64,000 nt of DNA from Phoenix dactylifera (Eukaryota > Streptophyta > Magnoliopsida > Arecales > Arecaceae): contig NC_052400.1 of assembly GCF_009389715.1 (NCBI RefSeq), forward strand, positions 21,421,674 to 21,485,673, given 5' to 3'. Shown one piece after another: positions 51,091 through 64,000 of the stretch. How positions within the stretch are numbered: the stretch's first letter is position 1; each line of letters begins with the position of its first letter. The notes under the pieces were generated by a model, which made no database searches, was not told the origin of the DNA, and saw only the letters and a program-made list of their open reading frames with translations. The position numbers and the translations under genes are program-made.

Positions 51091-52029
51091 CTATATTAAA
51101 TTCATGACATTTGTTAGAAAGGGGAGCAGCAGGAGTGCGACGAGCAGCGCGCCGAGGAGTATGGCCATGCAGTACCACTTCCTGGAGCTCTTCTGGTAGT
51201 CCCTGGCCGTCTCCAGCTCGACCGTCCCCCTCCTGACGAAGGAGTTTGCATGCGCGACGTGGCTCTCGATATCGTTGAGCTGGTGGCCCTGCGCCTCGAC
51301 GAGTGCCGCCATGTCCAGGAAGACCTGGTGCAGGTCGAGCAGGCTCTTCTCGATCTCCTTGACGGCGTCGTGCCGCTCCTGGATCTCCGAGATGGCGTCC
51401 ATGATCTGCCCTCGCCCTTGCTCCTGGATCGCCTTCTGGAGGAACGTCTCGCTCTCCCCCGACGAGATGATCGTCTCGATCGTCTGCTCGTCGGCGTGCT
51501 CCCCGGTCACCGTGTAATACCGCCGGCCCACCGTCTCCTTGTACTCGGCGGCGATCCTCGTCCGCAGACCCTGGAAGTCGTCCATCAGGTCCTTGAGCTT
51601 CTTGCCGAGCCCGCTCACGACGGATGTGCGCGTGCGGTCCGCCGACGTGCCGGGCCCGCACCCGGGGAGCTTCCGGTGGGCGGCGTTGGCCCGGTCGAGC
51701 GCCTCCAGCTTCCCCTTCACCGCCTTGGCGCGGCGGAGCACCTGGTCGATGTCGGCATCCATGCGCGCCCGGAGATCCTTCATGGTCTTGGCATTGTGGA
51801 CCGTCTTGCTCTCCTCGTTCGCCTCCTGGAGCCGCCGGTACAGCTTCTCGAGCCCACGCAGGTCATCCTTCACGTTCTCCACGTCCTCGAAGAACTTGTC
51901 CAGGTTGACGCTCTCCTTGCCGGCCTCCCCCATTCCGCCCATCGTCCCGGACTCCATCTCGTCCAGGTGGACCTGCTGCTTCAGGTCCGTGTACTTCTTG
52001 AAGGAGCTCGTAGAGAAGAGGTCGTTCAT
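51091..52029 (-). CDS. SYP124-like: Plasma-membrane Qa-SNARE (syntaxin, SYP124-like), intronless
   Basis: The 312-aa protein starts [19 protein letters not shown], the start typical of the SYP124/125/131 clade. An in-frame TTG lies two codons upstream, so the ATG at 52029 is used. An N-terminal Habc region spans about 43-165 ([20 protein letters not shown] onward). The conserved linker [20 protein letters not shown] follows. The Qa-SNARE motif runs about 213-270 with [20 protein letters not shown] before it. Its zero-layer Gln is at about 247 in [10 protein letters not shown]-terminal membrane anchor, [18 protein letters not shown], lies at about 288-305. It drives fusion of secretory vesicles with the plasma membrane. 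The Arabidopsis relatives SYP124/125 are pollen-tube specific, and I infer but cannot show a similar bias here. The gene is very GC-rich. Confidence 0.93.
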   Translation of the reverse strand: MNDLFSTSSFKKYTDLKQQVHLDEMESGTMGGMGEAGKESVNLDKFFEDVENVKDDLRGLEKLYRRLQEANEESKTVHNAKTMKDLRARMDADIDQVLRRAKAVKGKLEALDRANAAHRKLPGCGPGTSADRTRTSVVSGLGKKLKDLMDDFQGLRTRIAAEYKETVGRRYYTVTGEHADEQTIETIISSGESETFLQKAIQEQGRGQIMDAISEIQERHDAVKEIEKSLLDLHQVFLDMAALVEAQGHQLNDIESHVAHANSFVRRGTVELETARDYQKSSRKWYCMAILLGALLVALLLLPFLTNVMNLI

Positions 52030-54216
52030 CTTCAAATTAAACTACGCGCGGATATATATATGGAATCTCGAGCAAATCAACAACGGACTGGCTCTTGTTT
52101 ATTTATTCCTCTTTTTCCCTAAGGTTGATATATATATATATATATATCTCTAACAATATCGGTAGCTTATCCTATGTTTCCGAAGGTGGCTAGCTGCTTC
52201 ATCTTTCTGGGAGCCAAGGGTGGTTTTGCACGGGGAGCTGAAGATGTTGGACCCAGGAGGAGGCAAGAGCGATGGGTCGGCGTCCGGCACGGGGTGGTGG
52301 CGATCGGAGAGCGATCTGCATGAGAGAGAGTGAGATGGCAGTGGGCAACGGCAGCCGAATCTGGTTAGGCCAACCCAGAAAATGAGAGGCCGCTCTCTCA
52401 GGAGGGAAGGGGAAGGGGAAAGGGTGGTTTCATGGTCTCGTCGAGGGAAAGGATCGAGAGGGTGGCTGCCATTTGGCGAGGCCGCTCGAAGGCTCCTACA
52501 AAAGCTGACGTCCAAACACGCCGAGTCCTGGTGCGTTGACCGGGCTTCGGATGGACCCTGGACGCGGGTCTGCCTTCGTCTCAGAGCGGAAATAGCCCAT
52601 CTCATCCGGGGGCCGGTACAGGCGTGGGAACGGCACTACATGAGTATTCTTCATCACCAAAATGTCTGGCAACCAGCATAGATTTGGTGCGTGTTTGTCA
52701 CTTTTCCACGTAACTATGGTTGATATTATAGTTTGCTTCAATGCTATCATAAGTAGAAGACTTCATATGTCGCCGGTGGTGAGCGGTGGTGGGCAGGTAA
52801 GTATCGCTACGTGGGGATAAAAAAAGGGTTATTAAATGAGATAAAAACATTTTAGAAAACTTATTGCTATCCATATACTTGTAATTATGCATCAAATTAC
52901 ATAGTAGAATCAAAAATGTTCCCAACAGAAGGAGTTGATGTGAAAGCTAAATTAAAAAATTGAATAATCAGAAAAATACCAAGACCTATTGAAATATTAT
53001 TCTTGTATTTTGAAAAAAAAAAAAAACTTAACTAATGTTTCATTCAATTTTAGGACCTTGATCTCTCTAGTCGACCTTTTTTTAAGAAAAAATGTCTCAT
53101 TTTCTCTTACAGAGCTGAGCTACTTTCGTCAGTTCTTCGCCATCTTGCTGGCCACTTTGAAATTTTACCATTTATCTTTGTCATTTATATTCCAAAATTT
53201 TCACGACATTTCCTACTATCATGTTCTAGTAGTGGAAGTTATTTTCGCCACTTTTATGTCTGCCTTAAAAATTTTCATGACACTTCTAATTATCATGTTT
53301 CAGTATTGGAAGCATGACTTTTATCAAAGAGTCATAATAGACTGGTGCCCCAACCAGGTCAAGCTCTCGTACAAGATCAAGTTCTAATGGGAAGACCTGA
53401 AATCAGTTGGGGTACAGGCGGCCGGAGGTACCGCACACGACACATCAGAATAGTGTTAAATAACAACCATAACAGCGGCAGCTGACACCTCTCTTCCTTC
53501 ATATAGCTGAATTGTGTGGAAACATTGTTATATAATACAAATATTCATTGCATGATCATATCTAGATGTTAAATCGCACATAACAATGTTATTAATCCCA
53601 TGTGCATGGCGTCATTGTTCATTCCTGGATATATGGAGCTAAGTGCTGCTTTGATGGGAATAAACCCAACCACCAGGCATATGAAACCATTTTGCAGGCC
53701 CATTGCAGGCACCAGAAAACATTTTAACCAATGTTCTCAGGCAAAAGCAGTTAATTGCAAATAGCAAGGACATAAAACCCGGAGCCACGGCCTCGCTGAG
53801 TTTTGTCATCCAAATGATATATTAACTTGACATTTGCCTCACTGTCATATGAGACAAACCAAAACTATTAGGCATTCCAAGCTCTTCAAATATCAGCCCA
53901 TGAAATCTTCACATTCATTAAAGCATATGAACTAAATATTGCATAAACTAACAAACGTCAAAAGATTACAAAGTGCATTCATTAAGGCATATTTCTTATA
54001 TTACATGAACGATAACAACCAGCATGAATTTTTCTCATATTAAAAGTAATTCTGGAGCCCCCCCCCCAAATAAACACCAGGACTGCCTTCAGTTTATCAA
54101 AAATAGCTGCACTATTTTACAACATTCACGTTATCTAATTTCAGCGTTAAAGAACCCATGTGAACATATTTACAGCGGATTCTAGAATTGAATATAAGGC
54201 GCAGAAAACAATCGAT
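52030..54216. other. Syntaxin promoter and choline kinase 3' flank
   Basis: A short TA tract (52130-52147) lies about 100 bp upstream of the syntaxin start. A GC-rich block (52180-52620) has open frames on both strands but no recognised product. The segment 52989-53387 is T-rich, with short repeats of TTTTCACGACATTTC type, and its open frame is not convincing. The distal part to 54216 is choline kinase 3' flank. Confidence 0.45.
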
Positions 54217-57200
54217 TCACCCAGTTCCCAATGCAGCAGGCTTCCTCAACCAGTACTGCTGAAACCGCTGTCTCGCATACTCCATATAATCGAATTCAAT
54301 ATCATTCACATGTTCCTGCAGACAAATGGACAAATGAACTGAAAAAGTTGACACCAATTGCCACGAACACGAGTAGTAATAGGAGCCCAACTGAAAAAGA
54401 AGACAGACACAAGTGACTTACTGATATTATTCCCCATAGGCCCCAAATAACGTGACTTGCGAGAGCATACTTCTCAATAAGTTGCAGTAAATTGTCAACT
54501 TCCACCTGATTGGGTGTTTCACCTATAGGTAAAAGAATAGAGCCAAAGAAAATTTTAACAGGGTGAAGGAAGGATTTGTTTCTTTTGGCAGGGACAAATA
54601 AACTAGAAGAAAGGAGGAAAAGAAGAAATAAAATTGAAAACCGATTGTGACAAAAGTAGGATAATTGATTCGCTCAGCTATTTCAACCGGAAAAAAAAAA
54701 AAAAAAAACACCAGACAGGACAAACATCAAAATTCACCCTATTAAATTTGAGGCTTATAATGTCACCGCATCCATTTTGCTAGCAATATACCATGTTATT
54801 AACATCTAGTGGATCTGAGAACATGTTTTCCAGTCCATCAGGGGGCTTAAAAAAGCAGCTTGCCTGCAAAATCTTGTTACAGTCACGTGATCCTGATGAT
54901 ATATTAAATAAACAAACATGCATCCATATTTTGAAAATGACCCAACCCAACATTGCAAATTAAAAGATGATTAAATCACTTCCAAGACATGAAGAGTTTC
55001 TTCTTATTCTTTCTAATTGGAAGACTTGATTTAAATTCACCTTGACCCTGTCAAACTATTGGTCCGGTCCAGCATATCTCATTGATTGCACAATCCTATG
55101 CTGACCACATAATGTGATAAACTCCAGACAGTCATCATGCTTACTGCTTCCTACTTGATATACGATGGCAAACCTCAACACACCAGTCTACCATGTTAAG
55201 CGAGCAATAATTCGGGGACACATGAATGCATTTAAAATGGCCACAAATTTATATCTTCCTAACTCATCTCAATGCAAGATCATCGTTTTGTTCTGTAATT
55301 CAACTTTCATAATGTGAAAAGATTTAGAATCTGCGGAAATTTAAACTTATCGATTCTAATATCATTTACACATTTACCCGCTGCATCTGTTGATGCATGT
55401 ATGGAATGCTTAAGACTGCTTAAGATTGTGACAGGTTATTTCAATCTGTTGCTGAGGTACAGCTTAAACCAAAAAGATCAGTTTTCATCACGTGTTTTAC
55501 GCAGCCTGTAAACAGATTACCTGAGGAACTCAGATATGTCTGCACAAATCTCTTGCGCTCGTCATAACCTGTTGCCAAAAAGATTAGAACCAGAGAGTAA
55601 AAACCAGTTTGAGTATATAAATTTCAAAGTGATCGCAAATTGAATACCAAGAAATATGAACCTGGGTATTTGTTGAAATCCAAAATGTGAGGGGTCTCTG
55701 TATGGTAATCGGAAGCCATCTCACAAAAGTGATTGGCAAGATCATATGCAATGGGGTTGAAACTTGCATACTCGTAGTCCTAGAAATTATAAAACAAAAG
55801 AATGATGAGAGGTGGATAGCATGGACATCTTACAAAATTTCATAGGTGTCTGCTTTTGGTCTGCTGTTGAGAGGTCAAGAAAAAAATTTATATCAGAGTG
55901 CTGGATATGCAAGAAATTGGCTCTGATTATATCATTGAGGCATCAAGAAGAAAGGTTCCAATCTATCAACAAATTATGTAACAACAGATAAGCAAACACA
56001 AGAGTAAGGATGAAGCTACAATTGCTAGAGTAGCACAAATAATCAGTTAACAAGCCAAACTTTTCATATCCTTCCACAAGCAGCCACAAGCAAATCTTGG
56101 GCGCTAGAAACTTCTACTTGGGGTGGCATACCTGCTTTAGAAACTCGTCCTTGCACCAGCTTCTTAAGTTTGTATAACTTGAGAGACTTATTTCCGCTTA
56201 CGCACACCCCATCCCACTTCTAGCAACTAAGAGCCAGACTACTCATGGATTTCCTCACCATAAATAAATAAGCAATCACTAGAAGAAACGCCCTCCCCCC
56301 CAACACAGAGAGAGGGGGGAAGGGTGGCACATAAAAGAGTACTAAAACTTTCACTCATTCATATTCTCGCACAATATACATGCAGGACAGAACCAATATA
56401 TTGCCTATGCAGATAATTATTCCCATAAAGAATGATGATTAGCAAAGTAAATTTTCACATCTCAGACAACACATAATACAAGACAGCCCAATTATATGCA
56501 TACATATGGACATGCACACAAATTTACTCATACACTGTTGAGATAATGTGATTCAAATAGGATTTCTCAAGAGAACAAACTTGGCCCTTATCACAAGACA
56601 AACTTCTGACCAACTAAGGATCGATGTAATTAACATGCGCATCTTACTGAGCTGTTAACTGTACCATCCTCTACAAAGCAAACTGTCTTTGATTTTTATA
56701 ATCACTTTGAACTTCTTAACTTATACTGCGAAATGAAATATACTAAAATCCTAAAATCTAAATGTCGCTTGGTCTGCATCACTGCATCACTCTCCTATAA
56801 TTGGTAGGGGAAGAAGAACAAATAGAAAAGGATAGAAAAATGGATCTGACTCATCATTGGCAGTGTATTGCTTAGTTTGGGAGTGTATACCACAAAAGTA
56901 GGACCAACACCCACCATGCTTTTCATGGCTTAAAACCCTCATAGCTACCATTCGAACTTCATGACCAACTGTCATAACAATTCATCTATATGAGATGGAA
57001 TTCTCCCTGGAAAACACAACTTGGTGTGAAACCAAATTTAGAGATAGTACTCCACTTAGCTAATCGCAGAGAAATACTGGACCAAGAAAACCCAATGTCC
57101 TGCATGTAGATTGATCTAACTAAGCGCAATTCTAAAAGTATCAATTTTTTCACTTAATTAGTAGTAAAAAAAAATGAATAAGGATTAAGATAAAAGACGA

Positions 57201-59291
57201 ACGGGAAACTAGTTATATTGTATCTCAGAGATAATAAATTCCACTTTTCTTTGGAAGTTCTTTCTGTTACAAGTTTTTCTGAGACCATCAGCAACACTTG
57301 CACACTTGGAGAAAATATGCTGTGAATAGCAAGAAACTAACCATTCAACTATGACTATAACACTCCTCCATCTCACTGAGCAGAAACAGCAGTTTGAAAA
57401 GTTCATGTAGCCCTTTGCACTTTTTCATTTCTTGTGATTTGGCTGGATGTACTCACGTTAGAGTAATTTAAATTGCCGTTTTTACCCCCCCCCCCCCCTC
57501 CCCCCCCCAAAAAAAAAGAAAAAAAAAGTTTATGTTTTAAGCAATTGGCTAGAAGAGCCGGTATACTAGTATGTAATAGAGAAAGGAACTTACTATTATA
57601 GTTACTTGTCGGGTCTCCTCATCAATCATGATATTCCCATACTGGAGATCATTATGACAGAATCCTATTCTCTGATCTTTCTCAGACAATAAATTTTCTA
57701 AAGTAGTTATCTCCTCCTCTAGGGTATCCAAGCGAAATTCTTTAGCTTCATCAGCAGAAGACAAATCTTGAGCTGTTTTAAGCCAGTTTCTGAGATAGAG
57801 AGAGATAATATAAGCTATTGATCACATGACCATGCAAAGTTTAATCCTAAAGTTTGATGAGTAATTAAAACATACCTCAGTCTTTCCCATAAAAATACAT
57901 TCCTTGGACCAGGCATGTCAAGATCATGAAACTCCCTTAATTTTGATGCTATAAGAGCTGATATTTCTGGATCCCGCAGATCAGCTGCAGAGAGTGTCTG
58001 GAATAGCAAAAGCAACATGACTATTTAGAATATTGATAGACAAATTGTGAAATAGCACAATCCAAATAAAAGGCATATGGAGGCATGGTGCTATATGAAA
58101 CCAGATTTACAATTCGGTGCAAGGGATACTCTGCAAGTAAGTCCAGGTATTTTGCTACCTTACCAACTTAGATACTGCAGGATGTCATAATCCCCATCCT
58201 TTTTAAAGTAAGCACCATTTTACTCTTTAGAAAAGAAAGCACTAAAGCTGAGATTAATCCTACAAACCCTGAGATTATCTATCCAACAATATTCGAATGC
58301 ACCTTATACCCAGTTTCTTCATATATTGAAGGTATATTCCATCCTTAGAAGTAAATTTACCAGACTTTCTCTCGAGTCATAGCTATAAACAAAGTTTTCT
58401 GATTGTTTGGTACCATGCTTGCTACCATATATCCACAGAGTTTCGCATATGCCCAGGTCCTAAGACTATTCAGTGTAAAATATTCGCACTAATAGCATCA
58501 GGGACAGCATAAAGAATAAAGAGCTTCTTGACCCCATAAGCACCGGAAGTATCGACCTTTTCGACTGAATAGTAAGTGAATAAAATACTCCTCAAATAAG
58601 AGTTCAAAATAGACAATGTTAATGACAGCACATTGAACTTAATAGTGAAAATAATAAACATCAAAAGATCCAGCTTGAAAAAAAAAAAGAAAAGAAAGAA
58701 GAAAGAAAGAAAATATGTTCAAACAAAACCCTGCCCAGAAAATTCCAGCTTGAAACTATCGATGTCTTCAAAACGACAATTGCAATAATAAAATCAAATG
58801 ATCAGTTAAAGCAACCCATATCCAACAGAGCAATCAAAGAACTCGGCATGCACCTACAGATGAAAAGATTAACCAAACAAAAGAAGTGGAAAACATTTTT
58901 TTCCCCTTCTTTTTAGCGAAGTTAGGCATACCCTGGCGTTGATGAATTGCTCGATCCGGCCATTGGGAAACCGCCCGAGAAGCCGCGGGCCCTGCCCGTG
59001 CCTCGACATGCACTCGAACGTCCGGATCTCGTCCTCTCGGTCGAAGAAGACATCCACCCCCTCGCCGTAGATCCGGACCAAAACCTTTCGAGAGACCCCG
59101 TCCTTCCTCTCTGTGGGCCAGTTGATTTGGTAGACCTCGTTGGTCATCGCCCCCTTGAGATGCACCACCTCCAACGCCTTGGAGTCGACCACGTCGCTCC
59201 ATTCCGTCGCCAAGTTGTCAAGAATCCGCCGCGCCTCCTTCGGGATCCTCTCCACGGCGTCGGTAGTGCTGCCCATCTCGACCGCCACCAT
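54217..59291 (-). CDS. CK-like: Choline kinase, seven exons
   Basis: The exons are 59291-58932, 57997-57876, 57789-57594, 55779-55662, 55568-55521, 54522-54422 and 54315-54217. They total 1,044 nt and encode 347 aa, normal for plant choline kinases. Exon 1 has [14 protein letters not shown] and [20 protein letters not shown], the nucleotide-binding part. Brenner's phosphotransferase motif [15 protein letters not shown] is at about 203-217, followed by the choline kinase [20 protein letters not shown] at 227. The C-terminus has [35 protein letters not shown] and LRKP. The enzyme phosphorylates choline with ATP, the first step of the CDP-choline route to phosphatidylcholine, in the cytosol. All introns are GT-AG and each junction restores family sequence. 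The first two introns are long. Confidence 0.94.
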
Positions 59292-60027
59292 TTTTCTCGT
59301 ACCAGAACAGCTTGAAAGAAACGAGAAAACAATGGGAAAAAAAATAGAGAGGGGGATGGAGGAAGGGTGGACGAAAAAATCAAACGGAGGAAAGATTCAA
59401 CCACGAAGAAACGTAAAGAGAGATAGAACCCGAGCGCGATTTTCTTCTTTGCTTCCGTGGAAGCCTAACCCTAAAAATAGAGAGGGGGATGGAGGAAGGG
59501 TGGACGAGAGAGCCTAATAAATAGATGCCGATGGAAATGGCGTCAAAAACAAAAATAGAAGAAAAAAGTTTTGCCCAAAAAAGGGAAGCGGGAGTTACCA
59601 CAGGACGGACGTGCTGGATTGGGACACGTGTTGGGTCGAGGCGGCTCTGGGCCATCGGAGACGTGGACCTGGGAGGCTTGCGGCGAGCATCGGCGGGTTC
59701 GTCGCTGCTCCACTTTCTAATTCTAATTGGGATCGCAAGAGCGGCGGGAGCAAGCTTTTCTTCTAGGCCGCAGAACATGGGGCCTCTCAGGTGCTGGCAC
59801 GTGTCCTTTCGGATGTGGGCCCCGTGCATCCGTGTACCGCTGACATTGCACCCATTCCAGCGGCAGCACACGTGCCACCAGAATAAGTCGGATCGTCGTT
59901 AGTTTTTTTTCCCCCTCTGGCATGTAAATATATGGTAAAGCCCAGCTTCAACTAGTTGTGCAGTGCGTTATCTAGAAATAAAATCAGGTATTTCACATCC
60001 TCCTTTTAGAATTCAGTGTATACATAG
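59292..60027 (-). promoter_or_regulatory. Choline kinase 5' leader and promoter with three G-boxes
   Basis: Perfect CACGTG cores occur at 59625-59630, 59798-59803 and 59869-59874, about 335-580 bp upstream of the start codon. Two have the stronger GACACGTG or GCACGTGTC context. In plants these bind bZIP and bHLH factors (ABF, HY5, PIF). A 28-bp direct repeat, core GAGGGGGATGGAGGAAGGGT, is present at about 59347 and 59480. The transcription start is not resolved. Confidence 0.5.
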
Positions 60028-60889
60028 TGTTTGGAGAAAAATGGATCACCCCACAAATACAATTAAAGCATCCAAATCCGACAGCAGGCCGAGCTCATGC
60101 AGGTAGAACAGAGCTCATGCAGACCGAGCTGAGCTCATTCAGGTCGAGCCCAGCAGGCTGAGCTCAGAAGACCGAGCCGAGCTTAAAAGACCGAGCTCAT
60201 GCAGGCCGAGCTCAGAAAGCTGAGCTCGTGCAGACCGAGCTCATGCAGTCCGAGCCGAGCTCATGCAGGCTGAGCTTAGAAGGCTGCCGAGCACAGAAGG
60301 CCGAGCTGACCTCAGAAGGCCGACCTCGTCGTCCATATGCTGCAGCCATGCCCTGCAGCAGCCTCACCATACCATACTTTACTTGCCGACCACGCCACGA
60401 CATATCAACCATGGATCATACCCTGCTACGACTGTCAACGCCTCACCATTCCCAAGAATGGACTGCACTGCGCGCCACAAGCAAGCTCTGGCTGCGCGCC
60501 ATCTCCTCCCATGATGGGAACGGACCATCCACGGCAACTCATTACTTCACACGCCCACGTCCAATCGTAACGATAACCCTTTAATTCGCCCAGTCACATC
60601 ACATGTAACTCTGCCACTCCTCCTATAAAGGGGGAGCTTCTTCCTCTAAAAGAGGGCTTCTTCCTCCCAAGGGAGGGCTTCGGACTTCTACATACAGTCT
60701 CTCTCCTTCTCCAAAATTAAGCCTCCCTTTGACTTAAGCATCGAAGGGCCGGCGCTGGAAATCCCAGCCACCGACTTTTTGCAGGTCCTCCGAAGAACGC
60801 CGCCCGCCGATAGACCGCCACCAGCCAACTCTTGCCGGAGCTCCTTCTTCTCAGCCGACGGCTGCCTTCGGGTCCAAATTCCAGCAACA
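60028..60889 (+). mobile_element. Solo LTR, family A copy 3
   Basis: It runs from TGTTTGGAGAAAAATGGATC to ATTCCAGCAACA and is flanked by a perfect 5-bp duplication CATAG (60023-60027 and 60890-60894). The U3 carries about 14 degenerate copies of an 15-18-bp unit, (AGA/CAG)CCGAGCTCATG, at 60088-60330. The TATA-like CCTATAAAGG lies at 60622-60631. The shared block CCACCGACTTTTTGCAGGTC lies near 60768. No internal sequence is present, so it is an inert remnant. It is longer than copy 2 mainly because of the U3 array. Confidence 0.9.
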
Positions 60890-60896
60890 CATAGGT

Positions 60897-62198
<1,302 letters not shown>

Positions 62199-62724
62199 TG
62201 TTGTAGAAATAAAAGGTCTCGGACTTAGTCCCACATCGGCTGAATAGCGAAAATGTCCGTGCCTTAAATGGAGGGCTCGATTATCCTTCCTTCAGGAGGC
62301 GCCTTTTAAAGGGCAAAACCGTGAGGAAGGCTTCTACCGCTTCCAAAGCGGACAATATCTTTTATGGGGACACAGTCTTCTTTCACTATTCCAATTTGGT
62401 GAGGACTAAGGTCTGAGGTCGGGATAACAATTGGCGCGCCAGGAAAGGACCTTTGACCTAGGCTCAGACCTTCCCGCTGGGAGGGCTGATGTTGTGGGAA
62501 TAAAGGGTCTCGAACTTAGTCCCACATCGACCGGAAAAGTCTATGCCTTAAATGGAGGACTCGATTACCCTTCTCTCAGGAGGCGCCTTTTAAAGAGCAA
62601 AACCGTGGGAAAGGTTTCTACCTGCTTCAAAGCGGACAATACCTTCTGTGGAGAAGTAGTCTCCTTTTCTTGTCCAATTCGGTGGAGGCTAAGGTCTGAG
62701 GTTGGGGAAACCCCGACCTCAACA
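62199..62724 (+). mobile_element. TRIM (terminal-repeat retrotransposon in miniature)
   Basis: Two direct LTRs, 62199-62429 (231 bp) and 62490-62724 (235 bp), both start TGTTGT and end in ACA. They flank a 60-bp internal segment (62430-62489). The segment starts ATTGGCGCGCCAGG, which is placed as a primer-binding site, and ends in a purine-rich CTGGGAGGGCTGA just before the second LTR. The flanks AGTCC and AGTCT are a 5-bp target duplication with one difference. There is no coding capacity, so it is a non-autonomous relic. The two LTRs have clearly diverged, so the insertion is not recent. Confidence 0.85.
62228..62238 (+). promoter_or_regulatory. USE-like snRNA promoter motif in TRIM left LTR
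   Basis: GTCCCACATCG is identical to the USE of the U1 gene in this window. A TTAAAT motif follows at about 25 bases. The second LTR has the same 11-mer at 62519-62529 and TTAAAT downstream at a slightly shorter distance. Confidence 0.6.
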
Positions 62725-62729
62725 AGTCT

Positions 62730-63967
62730 ATTATCCACGTTTAGTTTTGTGGCAATTGGAAGATTTATGCTATATGAGTATGCACATTGGATTTATACCA
62801 ATTAAGGACACTACTATCTAATAAAGATGATTGTTCTCAGGGGGAAAAAAAAAAATTGAATGAGATAGGGAAAAAAGATTGAACCAGCTATCACGTTCGG
62901 TTACTTTGATTTCTTTGACAAGGTATCGGACCAAGAGTGTTCTGGATTGGTGTTAGTGGTTCCACTTGGGGATGTAAAATTTGATCCATCGAAACAACAG
63001 TGCAGCCGAAAGAGAATGTCTTCTTCCATAACCACATGTTCTTGATGATTAGGGTTTTCTTCCCTTTCGAGAGGACCAACTGTTTCAGTAGCAAAATTAT
63101 TAGTTAATTATTTATTCAATTAGGAGAAAAACCATTGGCCATATTGTTTTCCTTTATGCCCTATGTATTCATAATTACTCTAGTCGCAATCTAGTGCAAA
63201 GCCTACATTTGCAATTGGACATTGGGATTTGGGTCCAAGATTCCCCCGAGTGAAACACAGTCTTTCTTTGCCTAGATCGGACCTGGTCCTGAAAGTCCAG
63301 TTGCAGCGCTAACGGCGGCACCATTCCTAATATTAATTAGTTAACATGCACATAGCATGCATTAATGTCGTACGACTCCAAACAACGTCAACAATAGCCT
63401 TATTTATAGCATCAGCCATCGGATTACCTTGTACAGCTAACTGATTCAGACCCAGTAACGCTTGAACAAAACGACCTGATATGCACAGAACTCCCATAAG
63501 AGTGAATGTTCTAATCATGAAATCAACCTGTCTAGCACTTTACAGCAAATAAAGTTTGATAAACACCCTCTAACAAGAAAGAACCCTACCAACGGGCACA
63601 GTAGGTTTGGATTCCTCAAGTTGCTATGGAGTAAGGCTTACAATGGTACCAGTTTTCACCTTGCACAGTTTTGCAGGTTGCTTATACATGTCTTTGTTGA
63701 ATGAAGAAGATGCTTACACGTCAAAATTGAAGAGTAAATGATGCAACACTACACAAAGAATACAGCAAAACAACACTCCATCAGAGATGGGAAGCCTACC
63801 AGCAAACTACTATAAGCTACCTACGGGAAAATAAAAAAGAACTCAGGCCAAAATGAAGCTTGAAAAACCCACCTCACTCAGCCCTGTGTATCCAAAAGAA
63901 TATCCGCACTCAACTGTACATAGAAGAGAACAAAAATGAGAAAAACAAACGTGCTTGGAAGAGGCTC
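62730..63967. other. Intergenic DNA and probable 3' flank of right-edge gene
   Basis: No firm gene. A minus-strand open frame near 63333-63518 has no recognised homology. The right half probably contains the 3' untranslated region of the gene ending at 63968. Confidence 0.4.
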
Positions 63968-64000
63968 TCAGTAAGCTGGCGCATCTGATCCACTCAGGCC
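63968..64000 (-). CDS. Possible C-terminus of a minus-strand gene entering from the right
   Basis: The last 33 bases on the minus strand read GLSGSDAPAY followed by TGA (63970-63968). The composition differs from the stop-rich DNA to the left. Ten codons are too few to identify the protein. Confidence 0.3.
   Translation of the reverse strand, partial: GLSGSDAPAY

Noticed and set aside
51250-52153. Long plus-strand open frames (290 and 204 codons)
   Set aside because: They are antisense to the syntaxin gene, which is fully accounted for by family similarity on the minus strand.
52150-52681. Arg/Pro/Ser-rich open frames on both strands
   Set aside because: No family resemblance, no splice or start context, GC-rich DNA that opens frames by chance.
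63333-63518. 61-codon minus-strand open frame
   Set aside because: No recognised homology and no clear splice context linking it to the right-edge gene.

Overview
The window is nuclear DNA of a flowering plant. It has spliced genes with GT-AG introns, a plant-type U1 snRNA promoter, LTR, TRIM, LINE and SINE debris, and AT-rich intergenic DNA. Several coding regions start very GC-rich (syntaxin, LRR kinase, NF-YC, choline kinase exon 1), which is typical of monocots. A palm-like monocot is my best guess, from memory of family sequences and not from a search.

Layout, left to right. 1-420: apparent promoter and 5' leader of a minus-strand gene that leaves the window. 2314-14674 (-): a seven-exon poly(A)-binding protein gene with long, repeat-laden introns. 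14675-18700: PABP promoter, a solo LTR, an arogenate dehydratase gene fragment butted against a truncated LINE, and AT-rich DNA. 18713-22045 (+): hypoxanthine-guanine phosphoribosyltransferase, three exons. 22733-22895 (-): a U1 spliceosomal snRNA gene with a complete plant snRNA promoter. 23689-25611: a probable LTR carrying a dense array of the palindrome GAGTCGACTC. 27759-31828 (+): a SLOW GREEN 1-like chloroplast TPR protein, four exons. 34825-38672 (-): an RGI5-type LRR receptor kinase with two exons joined by a GC-AG intron. 38673-46453: about 7.8 kb without a recognised gene. 46454-46915 (+): intronless NF-YC13-like histone-fold protein. 48141-48821: second solo LTR of the same family. 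51091-52029 (-): intronless SYP124-like syntaxin. 54217-59291 (-): choline kinase, seven exons. 60028-60889: third solo LTR, followed by a 300-bp TA tract. 62199-62724: a complete TRIM element. 63968-64000: probable C-terminus of a minus-strand gene entering from the right.

The genes are ordinary, independently transcribed housekeeping or signalling genes: mRNA metabolism (PABP, U1), purine salvage (HGPRT), chloroplast development (SG1), peptide signalling (RGI5), chromatin (NF-YC13), exocytosis (syntaxin) and phosphatidylcholine synthesis (choline kinase). I see no evidence that they form a pathway or cluster. I found no undescribed multi-gene system. The most interesting signals are the U1 gene, snRNA-promoter-like motifs in both LTRs of the TRIM, short tandem arrays upstream of the TATA box in four LTRs of two families, the GC-AG intron in the receptor kinase, and a PIP-box-like tail on the NF-YC13 homologue. 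Exon boundaries were placed by hand from splice consensus and protein continuity.
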